Below are positions 10,030 through 22,179 of a stretch of DNA of 64,000 nucleotides, in pieces. The number at the start of each line of letters is the position of its first letter. Within the stretch, counting starts at the first letter, position 1. The notes beneath the pieces were generated by a model. It was not told the DNA's origin, made no database searches, and saw nothing but the letters and a program-made list of their open reading frames with translations. The translations under genes and the position numbers were made by a program. This stretch comes from Combretum micranthum (taxonomy: Eukaryota > Streptophyta > Magnoliopsida > Myrtales > Combretaceae). The stretch lies in the NCBI GenBank assembly GCA_024138025.1, contig JAMXBD010000093.1, positions 1,736,001 through 1,800,000 on the forward strand. Reading direction: 5' to 3'.

Positions 10030-13000
10030 CCTTTGATTAAATTAGTATGGCATCGTCTCCTTCTATTACTTAGTCTAGTTCAATCATTTTTTATGTATCG
10101 ATCTCTACTTTGCTACTCATTTATGGATCCAATAACCCTAATATGGCAATCGAAAACCTAATTTTCAACGAAAATAACTACTTAGCATGGAATCAATTTG
10201 TTAAATTGGGATTAGTTGCAAAAATAAAGGTTAGATTTATAGATGTTATATTCGGTGGTTTAGATCAAATCATATGGTTAGGTGGTGGATTACAAATTCG
10301 ATGACTCCAGATTTATCCCAAAATTTTCTCTATGCTGAATTTGCAAAACACGTTTGGCATGAAATTGCTGAATAATATGTTGTTTTTAATGGTTCGCTTG
10401 TTTTTCAACTTCAGTATGAAATTTCTAACTTGAAACAAATGAATTTGAGTGTAGGAGCTTATTATAATAAGCTCAAGGGGTTTTGGGATGAGTTGTCACA
10501 ATTACATGCCTATCCGTAGTGTTCTTGTGGAAGGATGGACTACTGCAGTTGTATTTTGAAAGAAAGAATGGCTAATTTTGACTCAATTAGCAAACTAATA
10601 CAATATCTTATAGGATTAAATGAGGTTTAAGAAGGAGTGCACAACCAAATTTTGTCTATGGAACCGATTCCTTCTATAAACAAAGCATTTTATCTAGTGC
10701 AAAAAATTGAGAAACAATGCTAAGTAACTTCATTGATTAATCCTAATACAGATATGGTTGCTTTTGATGCTAGAAACAAGGCTTCATTTATGGATAAAAG
10801 AAAGAGTAGGCCTTGTGTGACTTGTCAACATTATAAAGTTGATGGTCATTCCATAGAAAATTGTCTCCAGCTGGTTGCTTATCCAATGTGGTTTAAAGGT
10901 AAAAGGGTAACGAGGGGCAAGCATGATGCAAATGAGAATAATTGTTTTGTTAGTAGGAATAATAGCTACAATAGAGACCAAGATAAATGTAGCTTTGGTA
11001 CTCCTTTTGATTAGTATTCAGATGTAACTTTTGTTGAAAATAAGCCTTCACAAAACCTTTTTATGTCATGACCCTACCCTCTAGCAAACCGGTGAGCAAG
11101 CCGAGTGGCCCCCCCATTTATGAGGTTCAGTCCTAATCAAAGTATAGACCAAGAGGTATGGAAATTATGCACTTGATGAGAGCTAAAGGAGCACCAAACA
11201 GGGCACAAATTAATCAGGTTGTAGCTGATGATATACACTTTGCAAGTACTCTTCACTTTAGATTACATGCTCTTAATAATTTTGAGAAATCTTAGATACT
11301 TGATACTGGTGCTACTAACCATATGACCCCTTTCTTAAACATTTTGTTTGATACATATTCTTTACCTTTGCCCGTGAAGGTTAAGCTACCAAATGGATCC
11401 TTTTTTACAATTTCGTAAGCAGGTTCAATTAGAATTTCCCAAACACTTTTCCTTAAAGATGTCTTCTTTGTTTCCAAATTTTACACACAATCTTATGTCC
11501 GTACACAACCTTCTTTCATAACATCACTACATTGTTGTTTTTGAAAAATGCTTATGTCATATGCAAGATCTAATAACTGATTTGGTTGTGGCTAAAGCTA
11601 AAGAAGTGAATGGTCTACATGTACTTGATTTGAGAGACAAAGTTTTTGAACAGCAAAATAATGAAGTTTCTTATGGTTTATCCATTAATAAATGCTTGAA
11701 TAAAGATGGTACTATTGCTAGTTCTCAAGCTGTTGTTGATTTGATTTTGTTGCATGCTCATCTAGGACATAGTTCCATCTCTAAATTTATCATTTAAACA
11801 TTTGTAAGTTAAGTCATTTTACAAATTTCATACGTGATATATTTCAAGAAGCCAAGTTTCATAGACTTCCTTTTCATAGAAATACAAGTGTAACTAAGTT
11901 TCCTTTTGAATTCTTACATCTTGATTTGTGGAACCATATGAAGTTGAATCTATTACAAATGCTTGGTTTGTGTTGACTGTGGTTGATGATTTTTCAAGAT
12001 CAACTTGGACTTTTATGCTTGTTTATAAGAGTCAAGTATCTCAAGTGTTACGAGAATTCCTTGCTTATATTTTGAATCATTTTAGGGTGAATCTTAAGTT
12101 TGTAAGGACTAACAATGGTACTGAGTTTTTGTCTCATGATTGTCATAACTTACTTGATGAAATTACAGTGGTTCATCAGAGGAAAATGACATATACACCA
12201 CAGCAAAATGCCTGTGTTGAAAAAAAGCACCGATACCTTCTTGATGCTTCTAGAGCATTGCAACTTCGAAGTCGTTTGCTAAGAGAATTTTGGAGTGAAT
12301 GTTTCCTTATCACCACCTATTTGATTAATCGCGTGCCGATGGCTAATTTGAATTGGAAAAGTCCTTATGAAGTTTTATCTGGTGAGTTACCTGATTATAG
12401 CCATTTACGAGTGATGGGTTGTTTGTGTTACATTGCCAAACAACTTAAAGCAATGTATAAATTTGAAGCTAGAGATGCTAAAAGTGTTTTCCTTAGTTAT
12501 GCTCATGGTAAAAAGGGATACAAAGTTTATAATCTAATTTCCAAGCAAATTATCGAATCACGTGATAGGATATTCTTTGAAGATGTTTTTCCTTTCAAAG
12601 ATAATGTTAGTACTGATGCGTCTAATCCTATACACCTTTACCCTACTATCATGTTTCATATTACCTTTATTTCTGCTTCATCTCCAAATTCTCGATCAGA
12701 GACTTATGTTTAGTCATCTACTAAACATACTTTGTTCCTACAACTAATGTTCCTTCTGATCATGTTAATACGCCTTTATCAGATGTTCATTGATGAAGAT
12801 CATCAAGAGTTCAAACAAAGCCACAATGGTTACATGATTTTGTATATAGAACACATTCACATTCTTTTGTTGCAGCTACATCTAATCATACAGGGTCGTC
12901 TGCTAGCTTGATACACAATTCTTCTCATAATTCTCGTCTATATCCTTTGTTTGATATTAGTGCATTCAATGCTTATATTGTTAACTTTGTAGCTACCTTA

Positions 13001-14530
13001 GTTGAAGTATTAAATGTCCAAGAACCTCAAAATTATTTTGAAGCATCTAAATCTCAACTGTGGCAAGATGCTATGCGAAAAGAGTTGGATGCTTTGGCAT
13101 GCAATGAAACTTGGGAATTAACTAGCTTGCCTAAGGGAAAGAAAGCAATAGGTTGTAAATGGGGCTATAAAGTTAAATATAGACCGGATGAGACTATAAA
13201 GCATTACAAGGCTTGTCTTGTTGTGAAGGGGTTTACCTAAGTAGAAGGGAAAGATTATCATGACGCGTTTTCATCGGTTGCTAAATTGGGAACCGTGCAT
13301 ATATATTGTTTACTCTTGTTATTGTTAACAAGTGGTCTTTACATCAAATTGATATAAATAATGCTTTCTTACATGGACACCTTGATGAAGAAGTGTATAT
13401 GCTTCCTCTCGAAGGCTATACCAAGGCTTTGTCCACTCAAGTATGTAGACTGCGAAATTACTCTATGGCTTGAAGCAAGCTTCACGCCAGTGCAACATTG
13501 ACGTTTCTAAATTCATTTTATCTCTTAATTTTGTTCAATCACAACACATTTATTCCCTGTTTACTTATCATGGAGCTGTAGGATGTGTTTACATTCTTCT
13601 TTATGTGGATGATATGTTGCACAGGATTTGATTTGGCTTTCATTTCTATTGTCAAAGAAAGACTTCATGATAAGTTCACCATTAAGGATCTTGGTTTGGC
13701 ACATTTTTTTCTTAGGCTTGAGCTTTTTCGAACTAATTAAGAAACTTTGGTCAACCAATGCAAGTCCATCTTGGACATCTTACATGATGTCGGTTTAACA
13801 CGTGCCAAACATGTTGCTTTTCCTTTGCCACAACGTGTTGATCTTAAGGATTCTACGAGTGCTCTATTACTTAATCCTTCCTTTTATCATTGATTGGTTG
13901 GTAGATTACTTTATATCACCATGACCAGACTTGACATTTCCTTTGCAGTACACAAAATTAGTCAGTATCTTTCTTTTCCTTAAGTGATCCATTTGAAGGC
14001 ATTGTTCCATCTTTTGCATTATTTGAAAGGGTCTTTGGCTTTAGGATTGTTTTATCCTACTTGTAATGAATTGCAACTTTAGAGTTCTTTTTATTCAGGT
14101 GGAGAATCCTCTAGCCATAATAGGAAGTCTGTATCGGGCTTTTGTGTGTTTTTAGGAAATGCTCTAATTTTGTGAAAGAAAAAGAAACGGCCCACCGTCT
14201 CCACTTCGACTATTGAAGCAGAATACCATGCACTTGCTATAGCTACTAAGAAACTTATGTGGGTTTCTTATATTTTGCATGACTTACACATTGATCTCTT
14301 TATTATTATATTGTGACAATAATCCACCTTATGGATCGCCCAAAATCCATGTATGCATGGTTGAATAAAGCACATAGAAATAGATGTGCATTTTGTTTGT
14401 GCTTTCATTAGCTTTGGTTTTCTTACTCCCAAATATGTGCCTTCTTCTTAGCAATTAACAATGTTCTTACTTAGTTCTTAGGTGTTGTTCAATTAAATTC
14501 CTTGCATGTCAAGTTAGGCCTGCAAGAAGC
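10030..14530 (+). pseudogene. Copia gag-pol of element 2, inactivated
   Basis: Gag N-terminus (NYLAWNQFVKLGL) is at about 10176-10215, and a zinc-knuckle-like CX2C...GHX4C is at about 10813-10863. The protease core ILDTGATNHMTP at about 11296-11331 keeps the DTG triad, but its preceding Trp codon is TAG. The integrase core (long frame 11928-12713) has VVDDFSR and VEKKH, but the second catalytic Asp is Asn (RTNNGTEF instead of the usual DNGTEF). Reverse transcriptase starts in 12908-13240 and continues, frameshifted, to YVDD near 13602-13613. RNase H (SVSGFCVFLGN, then STIEAEYHALA) is at about 14128-14240. Stops, frameshifts and the Asp-to-Asn change make it non-functional. Confidence 0.9.
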
Positions 14531-14548
14531 TCCAATTTGAGGGGTAGC

Positions 14549-14733
14549 TGTGAAGATTTGATTATATTTATTTCTTTCTTTCAGCTAGTACATGTAGGTA
14601 GCTTATTATATCAGTTTTGTATATAAGTCCTGATGTAATAAACTTAACCGATTGAATCCTTTTTCGACTACCTCTTCGAAAGCTTGTTTTCTTCTCTGTT
14701 ATGAACACATGTTTCATTAACTTTATTTCCACA
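14549..14733 (+). repeat. 3' LTR of Copia 2
   Basis: About 185 bp, TGTGAAG to TTCCACA. It follows the purine tract at 14534-14548. Confidence 0.9.
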
Positions 14734-15049
14734 CAACGGAACTGTTTTGAAATAAAACAAACCGCATTGCTCAAAATACATGAAAATTGTTTCTAACAAA
14801 TGTGGAGTAGTCTTTCTTCCACCTTTTATGTTATTAATATTATTTTTATTTCATCAATAAAAAGATACTATTTTGGTTAACTTATCTACTTTATTCAAAT
14901 CAAATTTAAGCATCGAAAATCTTACAACTATGTTCATCTTGATAAATGTTAGAAAAGGAAATTCTTGGCTCAAGTCACCAAAGTGCAACCTGATTTTAGG
15001 ATGTGACCAGATAAATCGGTCATTTTCATACAATAACTACAATTAGATG

Positions 15050-15430
15050 GAAAAACTACCAAAATACAACAAATCCACCATATACAAAAATTGGATAAAG
15101 TTACCATAATACGACAAAAATTATCACATACCACAATAAGACAAACTTACCAAAATACAACTAACTCCCACTTCCAAAAGTTAGTGTATAATCAACCTGC
15201 CAAAATACAACGAACTTACCATAATATGACAAATCTACCACTTAGCACTAATAGACAAACCACTAGAAAGTAACAAACTTACTAGGATATAACACATCTA
15301 CTACTTGCCAAAATAAAAAAATTACCATAATGTGATGAAGTTACCACAATATGATGATAAATTCTATGATACATGAACAGTATTGAACTAAATGCATTTA
15401 CTATAATGCAATAAACTTAGCAGAATCCAA
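15050..15430 (+). repeat. Degenerate ~20 bp tandem repeats (ACTTACCAAAATRYRACAA type)
   Basis: Units such as CTACCAAAATACAACAAAT, TTACCATAATACGACAAAA and CTTACCAAAATACAACTAA follow one another with variable spacing and sequence. The same array occurs in copy 2 (about 17540-17720 and 21618-22070). The unit degeneracy suggests an old minisatellite inside a transposon. Confidence 0.7.
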
Positions 15431-15486
15431 CAATTAATTATTAAATCAAAAACTAAATAATCTTGAATTTATATCATCAAATTTCG

Positions 15487-15573
15487 TCATCTACACTCAC
15501 TTTCAACACTCTTCGGCTTAGGGATCTTAGACCTTCCCACCTTCACATTCCCTGATCCAAGTCCTATATTCAT
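15487..15573 (-). other. Duplicate of the 28-codon open frame
   Basis: Same length as 7840-7926, reading MNIGLGSGNVKVGRSKIPKP and eight further residues before TGA. The absence of indels between copies is the only hint of constraint. Confidence 0.25.
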
Positions 15574-17539
15574 CAACTAATAACACAAAGGCGAGTAAAT
15601 CAAAAACCCAAATTCCAAAAAAAGTTTCAAATTCGGTTAGGAGAAAAATTCACAAGTTTAAAAGGATATGGACAACCCGATTCGTAGGGCGAACTATGAA
15701 CCTTTAATCGCACTAAGACTTCCTTTTTCTTTTTAATTTTAATTAAATATTAATTAAGAAGAATACTATTTAAAAAATATCTTTTATGTTATATCTCTCC
15801 CATACCATTCTTTGATTGACAACGTTTGGAGTTGATTACTCAGTGTCAGGTTAGTACCTATGCATTAGTCTACATTTTCTGCCACCATGACTTTTCTCAA
15901 TAAAAATTTTAACAGGTTTTCTTGGCCATTGATTTCACATTTCGAAAACTAGCTTATGGTTCAAGACTTCAAGTCATGAATAAGCCAGACTTTAATTATT
16001 GGGAAACCAGAAAATTCTGTTCAAAAAGATTAAAATAAAAATAAAATCACATTGTATGATTTGTTTGATTAAAATAACAAAATAAATCAAACCAAACCAA
16101 ATCACAATTTCATCTAATCAATACATACTCATTATACAAGACCTAAAAACGAACTTGTACAGACAATATCAAATTACGCCAGAATTGAAATAATCTTTAC
16201 CCAGTCAACAAACTCAAAAAGCAAAAGTGATATATTAAGTAAATAATGACATAATAGAAAAAGAAAAAAATTAATATTTAAAAAAAAATCTAATATGATT
16301 GGTGAAGTGTAATTATATTTTAGTCATATGATCTCTCCTAATGGGTAAAGAGCATGTCTATCACATTAAAAAAAAATTACCAAAATATAGGTAAAAAAAT
16401 AATTATCAAATCTGCGTTATGAAATTACATGTATAACATGATATATATGATTTTACACACATATCGCATATTATATACGTTATATAATGTTTGACTTCAG
16501 TTGCTAAATTGTGTTTTTTCAATGGCGCATTATTTTCTGGTCAATATCGTGTTTAATAAAGGCGATATTAATATGCTTCTATATCTAGTTAATCGTAAGA
16601 CACATGCATGTTTGCACGTAAAATCATATTTAACATATCTTATTTTCTAAACATAATATTAATACTATATTAATTTCTTTTAATCTAATCTTTTTTTATT
16701 TAAGCAATTATTTCCAATAACTATCATAAACAAGAAATAACTTGGTCTGGTAATAGATATTTTTGAGCACCGAGTGAAAACTCCGTCCAGACAATCGTGT
16801 CCACCCATAACATTTAATGATTTTCATGGAGCTGGCAAAGATAAAGCTGTTTGTGGAATTACATCTAGTCAACACATTTTTTCCCCTGAATGTGCAATAT
16901 CCTCCAATTAGTCCCGAATTCTATGCCTTATTCCTTCCCATGTCACAGATGTAATGATTAATCAACTAGTGCTGCTCCCCAATCAATTACTTATTTACTT
17001 TCCTAATCAATTCAGAAATCATTTCAAAGGAAGTGGAGTTTTTTGGTTTTAATATAGGGGTTTCACCAAATTGGACCAAGTCAATATGGATCATAAATCA
17101 AAACAGATTAATCAAATCGAATTATAAAATAGATTTATTTACAGCACAGATTCGAATTATAAGATAGATTTTTTTTTTTCCAGCATGGATTAATTTGATC
17201 CTTTAACTGTTCAGTGCAGTCCATTTCAACACGCATACAGTAATACCAACAGAATTGCTTCAAACTAAAACAAACCGCATTGCTTAAAATATGTGAAAAT
17301 TATTTCTCACACTATGTTATTAATATTATTTTTATTTCACCGAAAAAAAAGATGTTATTTTGATTAACTTATCTACTTTATTCCTATCAAATTTAAGCAT
17401 TGAAAATCTTAAAACTTGGATATATGCACATCTTGATAAATGATATAAAGGGAAATTCTTGGCTCAGCTCCCCAAAGTGCAACCTAATTTTAGGATGCGA
17501 TTGGATAAATTGGTTATTTTCAAATAGTTACCACAATTG

Positions 17540-17720
17540 GATGGAAAAACTACCAAAATAAAATAGATCTACCACATACCAAAATCGGATAAAATTATCA
17601 TAGTGCGACGAACTTATCAAAATGAGATGATAGATAGTACGACACATGAATAGTACACACTTACCATAATGCCACAAAGTTTCCATAATATGAAAAAAAA
17701 AAAAAATCACATACCACAAT
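17540..17720 (+). repeat. Degenerate ~20 bp tandem repeats, copy 2, left part
   Basis: Same unit type as 15050-15430. The array is cut at 17720 by the solo LTR and resumes at 21618. Confidence 0.65.
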
Positions 17721-20700
17721 TATCACGCTTCAAAGGATATCCTAAACGTGACAACGCGCCACACTCAATATTAAGACTTAAGTATGGCAACCCTTGTCAT
17801 CCTAAAAGTCTCGATATCAGGTGTAAGGTGTACTTCCACCATCATACCGGACCAAATTTTGGAACAAGCTATTTAAACAGTTATACATAATAGCAATTAA
17901 GCAAGTAAATCATAATAATATAACTGAAAGTCAGAAAAATATAAAGGGTCTTACAAGCATTAAAGGTATTCTCCTAAAAAACAACTAAGTCTAACAGAGT
18001 TCATCTTCAAAATAATTATATTTCTGAGTTTTACATGGAAATCTATATCTACCTCTAACTTCTTGACTTATATCTAAAAAGCTCTTAACTTCGAAGGTCT
18101 TACCTGGGTAAAATATCCCCTAGGCTCTAACCAAAGGTACGAGTACTATAATAGATATCTAAGAGGGTATAAGCTACGCGCTTAGTGAGAATTATTTCCA
18201 TAATTAAATACTCAACAACCAATAATCAAAATAAATTAAATTAAACAACTATATGAGATGCACAAGCACGTGAACAAATAATACATATGATTTTTTGAGA
18301 ATCATATGTTGAATGGATTTATCCTCCATTCAAGGTTAGGTGTTCCAGGCCGTATAGACCGATTTTTACAGATATGATATCTTTATAGTTTTGTTCAAGC
18401 TACTACTCAATTGTAAAAATATAATTCATTTCTTTGTAGTTTTTATTCAAGCTACTACCCAGTTGCAAAATATAATTTATTCAGATTTTATGCACTGCAA
18501 TCTTAATTCGCGTGACCCTTCATCATTTTGTAGATCTTACAGCTCTACGAACCTCTTTACTATGCCTTTGTCCTACTAAAGATATAGTAATGAATGCAAT
18601 GAACTGACCCAATGGTATGCATGAATCAATTTAATTAAATACTCATGGCATGATTAAATATTTTATGGATGATCATAAAATTTGCAAACAATCATTCATA
18701 TACTAGATCAAACATTTATTATAACAATTTCCATCTTGATATCCTTAATCACAATTTCAACTATATATGTAAAGTACATGCACTTTTCCATTTTATCTTT
18801 TCCTAACTCTAATGCCATTAATTTACAAGCAAAAGCATAAATGCAAAAATGTAAGAAATAAACTCACTCGGTCATTTACGTGGAAACTTCTAGTCAAAAT
18901 AATCCTTGGGGTATAAGAACTCAGCCTCACGTCACCTATACAAGAGAAATACCCAAAATGACTATTTCTTGAAGGTTCTACTTAAACTTGCTAATTATAT
19001 TTTTCTAAGTTCGTCAAAAATCATATAGAGGAAATTCCATCTTAAAATGGCCCTAACTTGCTTATTTTAACTCGGAATTTCATATATTATGTATCATTTT
19101 CTACGTACTAAAAAAAGATCTATCTATTTCTAAGGTTATTTTTGTTATAAAAATTCTTTTAGGTAGTGAAATAGATCGGTATAGATTCATCATGAAAATC
19201 CTAGCTCTTGAAACATAATTTTCCAAATTTTTCTTTATCTAAAAATCTTTTAGCAAAAATACAGATATTTATATGGTTGAAAAATCCTTTAGATACATAC
19301 ATATATATATATAGAGAGAGAGACTCATTGTATGCAAAATTTTAATGGGGTTGTCTCAACGATTATTTTTCATAAAACAATTTGTCTTTCGGTGTTAAAA
19401 CTTGAATTTTAACAATTTTTTCCTTAAGTGTTTTGCAAAAACTTTATAAATTCTTGGATTATTATAAATAAGTATATTCTTAATTTTTTTAATTTCTTTT
19501 CTAAAATAAATTAAATTTTCTTAACTTTTTTCTTCTACAAATTTTACCTTTAGTGATAAAAATGAAGTTTCCAAAATTTTTTATAAGTTGTTGATAGTTT
19601 CTAACAATTTGAGTTTTTTTACACGTATTTTTCCTTTTAAATGATTTTGATTGAAAGTTATAAATAAGTATTTTTCCACTTATTTTTATTTCCTAACTTC
19701 TTTAAAGAAAAATTTTATTTCTAAAAATTTGGTCTTTTATGTTCTTCACTAAATTTTTACTTGGAAAGAAACGCTTTCAACATTTTCTTAAGTTGTTGAT
19801 AATATCAATTATTTTTGAGCTTATAATGTTCACATTCTTCTATTTCTTTGAAAATGAGTTTATCATTTAGAAACTTGCCAAACTTTTATTTCTCTAAGTG
19901 GGTTTATAAGCTTATGAGTTGATTTTATCTTAACTTTGAAAACTAGTCTAATTCTTGGTTTTTATCATACAGTTAGTAAAAGAATCATATAATTAAGCTT
20001 TTATGAAAAATTTGGATATCAAAGAATTATTAACACTATGTTTTAATAAACTTCATGCTACTTATCATAGAAAGATAGTGTTTATTTCCTTAGTTAATTT
20101 CTTTGATAAAAATCATCTTTATTGTTACTTAAGAAAATTTATGATGAGTTTGAAAAGAAGTTATTAAGATAATTTTCCTATGTTCTTGATGATAAAATCT
20201 TTATTTAGTGACAAACTTATAGATATTAAAAGATTTTGGTTTCATTTTCCTTTATTAAAGAAAATTTCTCTTTATTTTTGTTGAGACAATATCATTATAA
20301 TGATACATGCATATGATTATATAGTTACGAAAAGGATGAGAATATCACATAATAATATAGGAAAGATATAAGAAACAATAATAAGGTCAAGTATTGGGAA
20401 CCTTAACTTTATCAAAGTATTCCGAGACTAAGAATAGACTAGTCCCAAAAGAAAAAGAAAAAGAAAGAAAAGAAAAAGCGTAATAAGAGCAAATAATAAC
20501 AATAATATCAACATAATAACAATAAAATAACATAATCGAAATTCTTGTCATATGCAATAACAAAACATGAACATATTGTTACTTCCATAACTCACATGAG
20601 TTTTAAGAAACAACATTATGGTCATGCTAAGTTACATGATATTGGAAAAATAAATATAGAAGATCTTTACCTAAGGTATATATGTGTTGAAAAAAGAAAG

Positions 20701-21617
20701 TGGTGGTTGCAGGAATATATAGGTAGTGATATGTGGAAAATGATTTTTGTGTGTAGGGGAAAGAAAGTTAGGAAAATATTGTTTAGAGAGGATTTTGGTA
20801 GAGAGGAATAGTAGATAGATTTTGATAGAGTTTTCTTATATGAAAGTAGATGTGTGAAAGAAGTAGAGAGAAATGTGATATGTATAGTTGAAGATGGAGG
20901 GAAATTGAGTGTAACAAAATAAAAAGAAAAAGAAAATAAATGGCTGAGGACGCGCGCAGGGAGGGGGGGAGGAGAAGAAGAGGAAGGAGGCGGCCCATGG
21001 TGTCGATTCTAGGGTAGAAAGGGAGATGAAAATTATTTAATTTGTATTTGTAAAGAAAATAAGTAATATGTAAGATATGATGTGATATAAAATATATGAG
21101 GAAGGTAAAAAATAAGAAAATATGTGTATAGGTAGTACGAATAGGTAATAAGAAGAAGTAGAGATAAATGAATAGTAATGAATATAAAATAGTACAATAA
21201 ATAGTAAATAAGACTAATAATTTATCGGTAGTAAAAAAAAAAATATGCATATAATTGCCATATTTGTTATTTTCAACTACCAAAAAATTATAAAATTGAT
21301 ATTTTTGAATTCTTTATATTATTACGAATTTAATGGTATCATCGAAAGAATTTTACTGTCCAGTGTATTAGGGCATAATTTTTGAAAACTGATCCCGTTT
21401 GTATCTGAAATACACTAGAAATTAGCGAATATGATATTTTTAAACTTCCCTATATTATTAGAAACGATCATCCATAGTTATCTCAATTCCGTTGTTTATG
21501 GTTTAAGAGCACGGAATTGCTGAATCTAAATTCTAGGATTTGATATAGGTTTTGTTGACCTTATGGTTCTCGGTCGACTTCCGGTTCTAAGGTTTGAACT
21601 TAAGACTTAGCATTACA
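17721..21617 (-). mobile_element. Solo LTR, 3.9 kb, inserted in duplicate copy 2
   Basis: The block is absent from copy 1, whose uninterrupted site reads CATACCACAATAAGAC (around 15128). It is flanked by ACAAT (17716-17720) and ACAAA (21618-21622), a 5 bp duplication with one change. It begins TATCACGCTTC (mutated TGTCACGC) and ends TTACA. No gag, pol, primer site or second LTR is visible, so it is most simply a solo LTR. Shared organisation with 50100-53442 (GCTTAGTGAG, a purine-rich block near the right end) and the likely promoter of that relative put it on the minus strand. The 166-codon frame at 20783-21283 is low-complexity and not treated as a gene. Confidence 0.82.
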
Positions 21618-22070
21618 ACAAATAGACTAACTTACAAAATGTGACGAACTTGCCACTTCCATATAATCAACCTACCAAAATATGATAAACTTACCATAAT
21701 ATGACAAATCTACCATTTATTACTAACATGCAAACTAATAGAATGCAACAAAGTTACAAGAATACAATAATATGACGAAGTTACCACAAATGATGATAAA
21801 TTATACGATACATGAACAATATTGAATTGTACTAAACCATACACTTACTAAAATGTGACAAACTTAGTAGGATCCAATAAAAATGTCACAAACCATGATA
21901 AGACAAACTTACTATAATGCAATGAATTTACCATTTCTAAAAGTTAGTGTAAAATCAACTTATCAAAATAAGGACAAACTTGCAAGAATCTAATAAATCT
22001 ATTCCTTACCACAATCGAACAAACCTACGACAATGCAATGAAATTATCATAATATTACAATTTTTATTTT
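21618..22070 (+). repeat. Degenerate ~20 bp tandem repeats, copy 2, right part
   Basis: Units like CTTACCATAATATGACAAATC continue the interrupted array. This part extends beyond the end of copy 1, so copy 1 represents a truncated version. Confidence 0.65.
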
Positions 22071-22179
22071 TAACCTAGTCATGATTAAATTATCTTGATG
22101 GAACGATCCCAGTCATGTCCTAAAATGAGGTTGCCATTTGGCGACTAAAGCCAATACCATCCTATGATATTAATTCAAC

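Larger units (their letters stand above)
9787..14733 (+). mobile_element. Copia-type LTR retrotransposon 2 (4.95 kb)
   Basis: LTRs at 9787-9986 and 14549-14733 share TTGAATCCTTTTTCGACTAC and start with TGTGA. A primer binding site TGGTATTAGAGC follows the 5' LTR, and a purine tract AATTTGAGGGG precedes the 3' LTR. The paired duplicate near 17245 shows the empty site, which fixes the insertion point after ATACC (9782-9786). The right flank starts CAACGG where ATACCAACGG would be expected, so the right target copy seems eroded. Length is near the usual 5 kb and the coding order gag-PR-IN-RT-RH is intact, but frames are broken. Confidence 0.92.
7803..15440. repeat. Tandem segmental duplication, copy 1 (with insertions)
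   Basis: From 7803 this copy matches 15446 onward almost continuously: for example CATCAAATTTC at the start, GAAAACTAGCTTATGGTTCA, then GGTTTCACCAAATTGGACCA near 9600 and 17050. Two blocks are absent from copy 2: a 209 bp TRIM (8289-8497) and a 4.9 kb Copia element (9787-14733). After the Copia element the match resumes (ACAAACCGCATTGCT) and continues to about 15440, where copy 2 begins directly. The two copies therefore lie head to tail with no spacer. Confidence 0.88.
15446..21888. repeat. Tandem segmental duplication, copy 2 (with solo LTR insertion)
   Basis: Aligns with copy 1 from 15446 to 17720 and again from 21618 to about 21888, where the shared AAACTTAGYAGRATCCAA sequence ends. The gap is the solo LTR at 17721-21617. 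Substitutions and small indels are frequent, so the duplication is old. The site of the Copia insertion in copy 1 is still empty here (near 17245-17252), as is the TRIM site (near 15937-15942). Confidence 0.86.
17453..22155. mobile_element. Possible inverted-repeat element that carried the minisatellite (interrupted)
   Basis: The left stretch at 17453-17500 (TTGGCTCAG, then CAAAGTGCAACCTAATTTTA) is repeated in reverse complement at about 22110-22155 (TTGGCTTTAGTCGCC, then GGCAACCTCATTTTAGGA). The arms are about 45 bp with mismatches, and between them lie the minisatellite and the solo LTR. Copy 1 keeps only the left arm (about 14967-15013). No target duplication was found; class unknown. Confidence 0.5.

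Noticed and set aside
15050..15430. CRISPR-like array
   Set aside because: Units are degenerate, spacing is irregular, there are no unique spacers, and the genome is a plant; it is a worn minisatellite.
20783..21283. 166-codon minus-strand open frame
   Set aside because: Low-complexity Leu/Ile/Tyr/Phe-rich translation of AT-rich, purine-biased LTR sequence; no domain, and it lies fully inside the solo LTR near its presumed leader.
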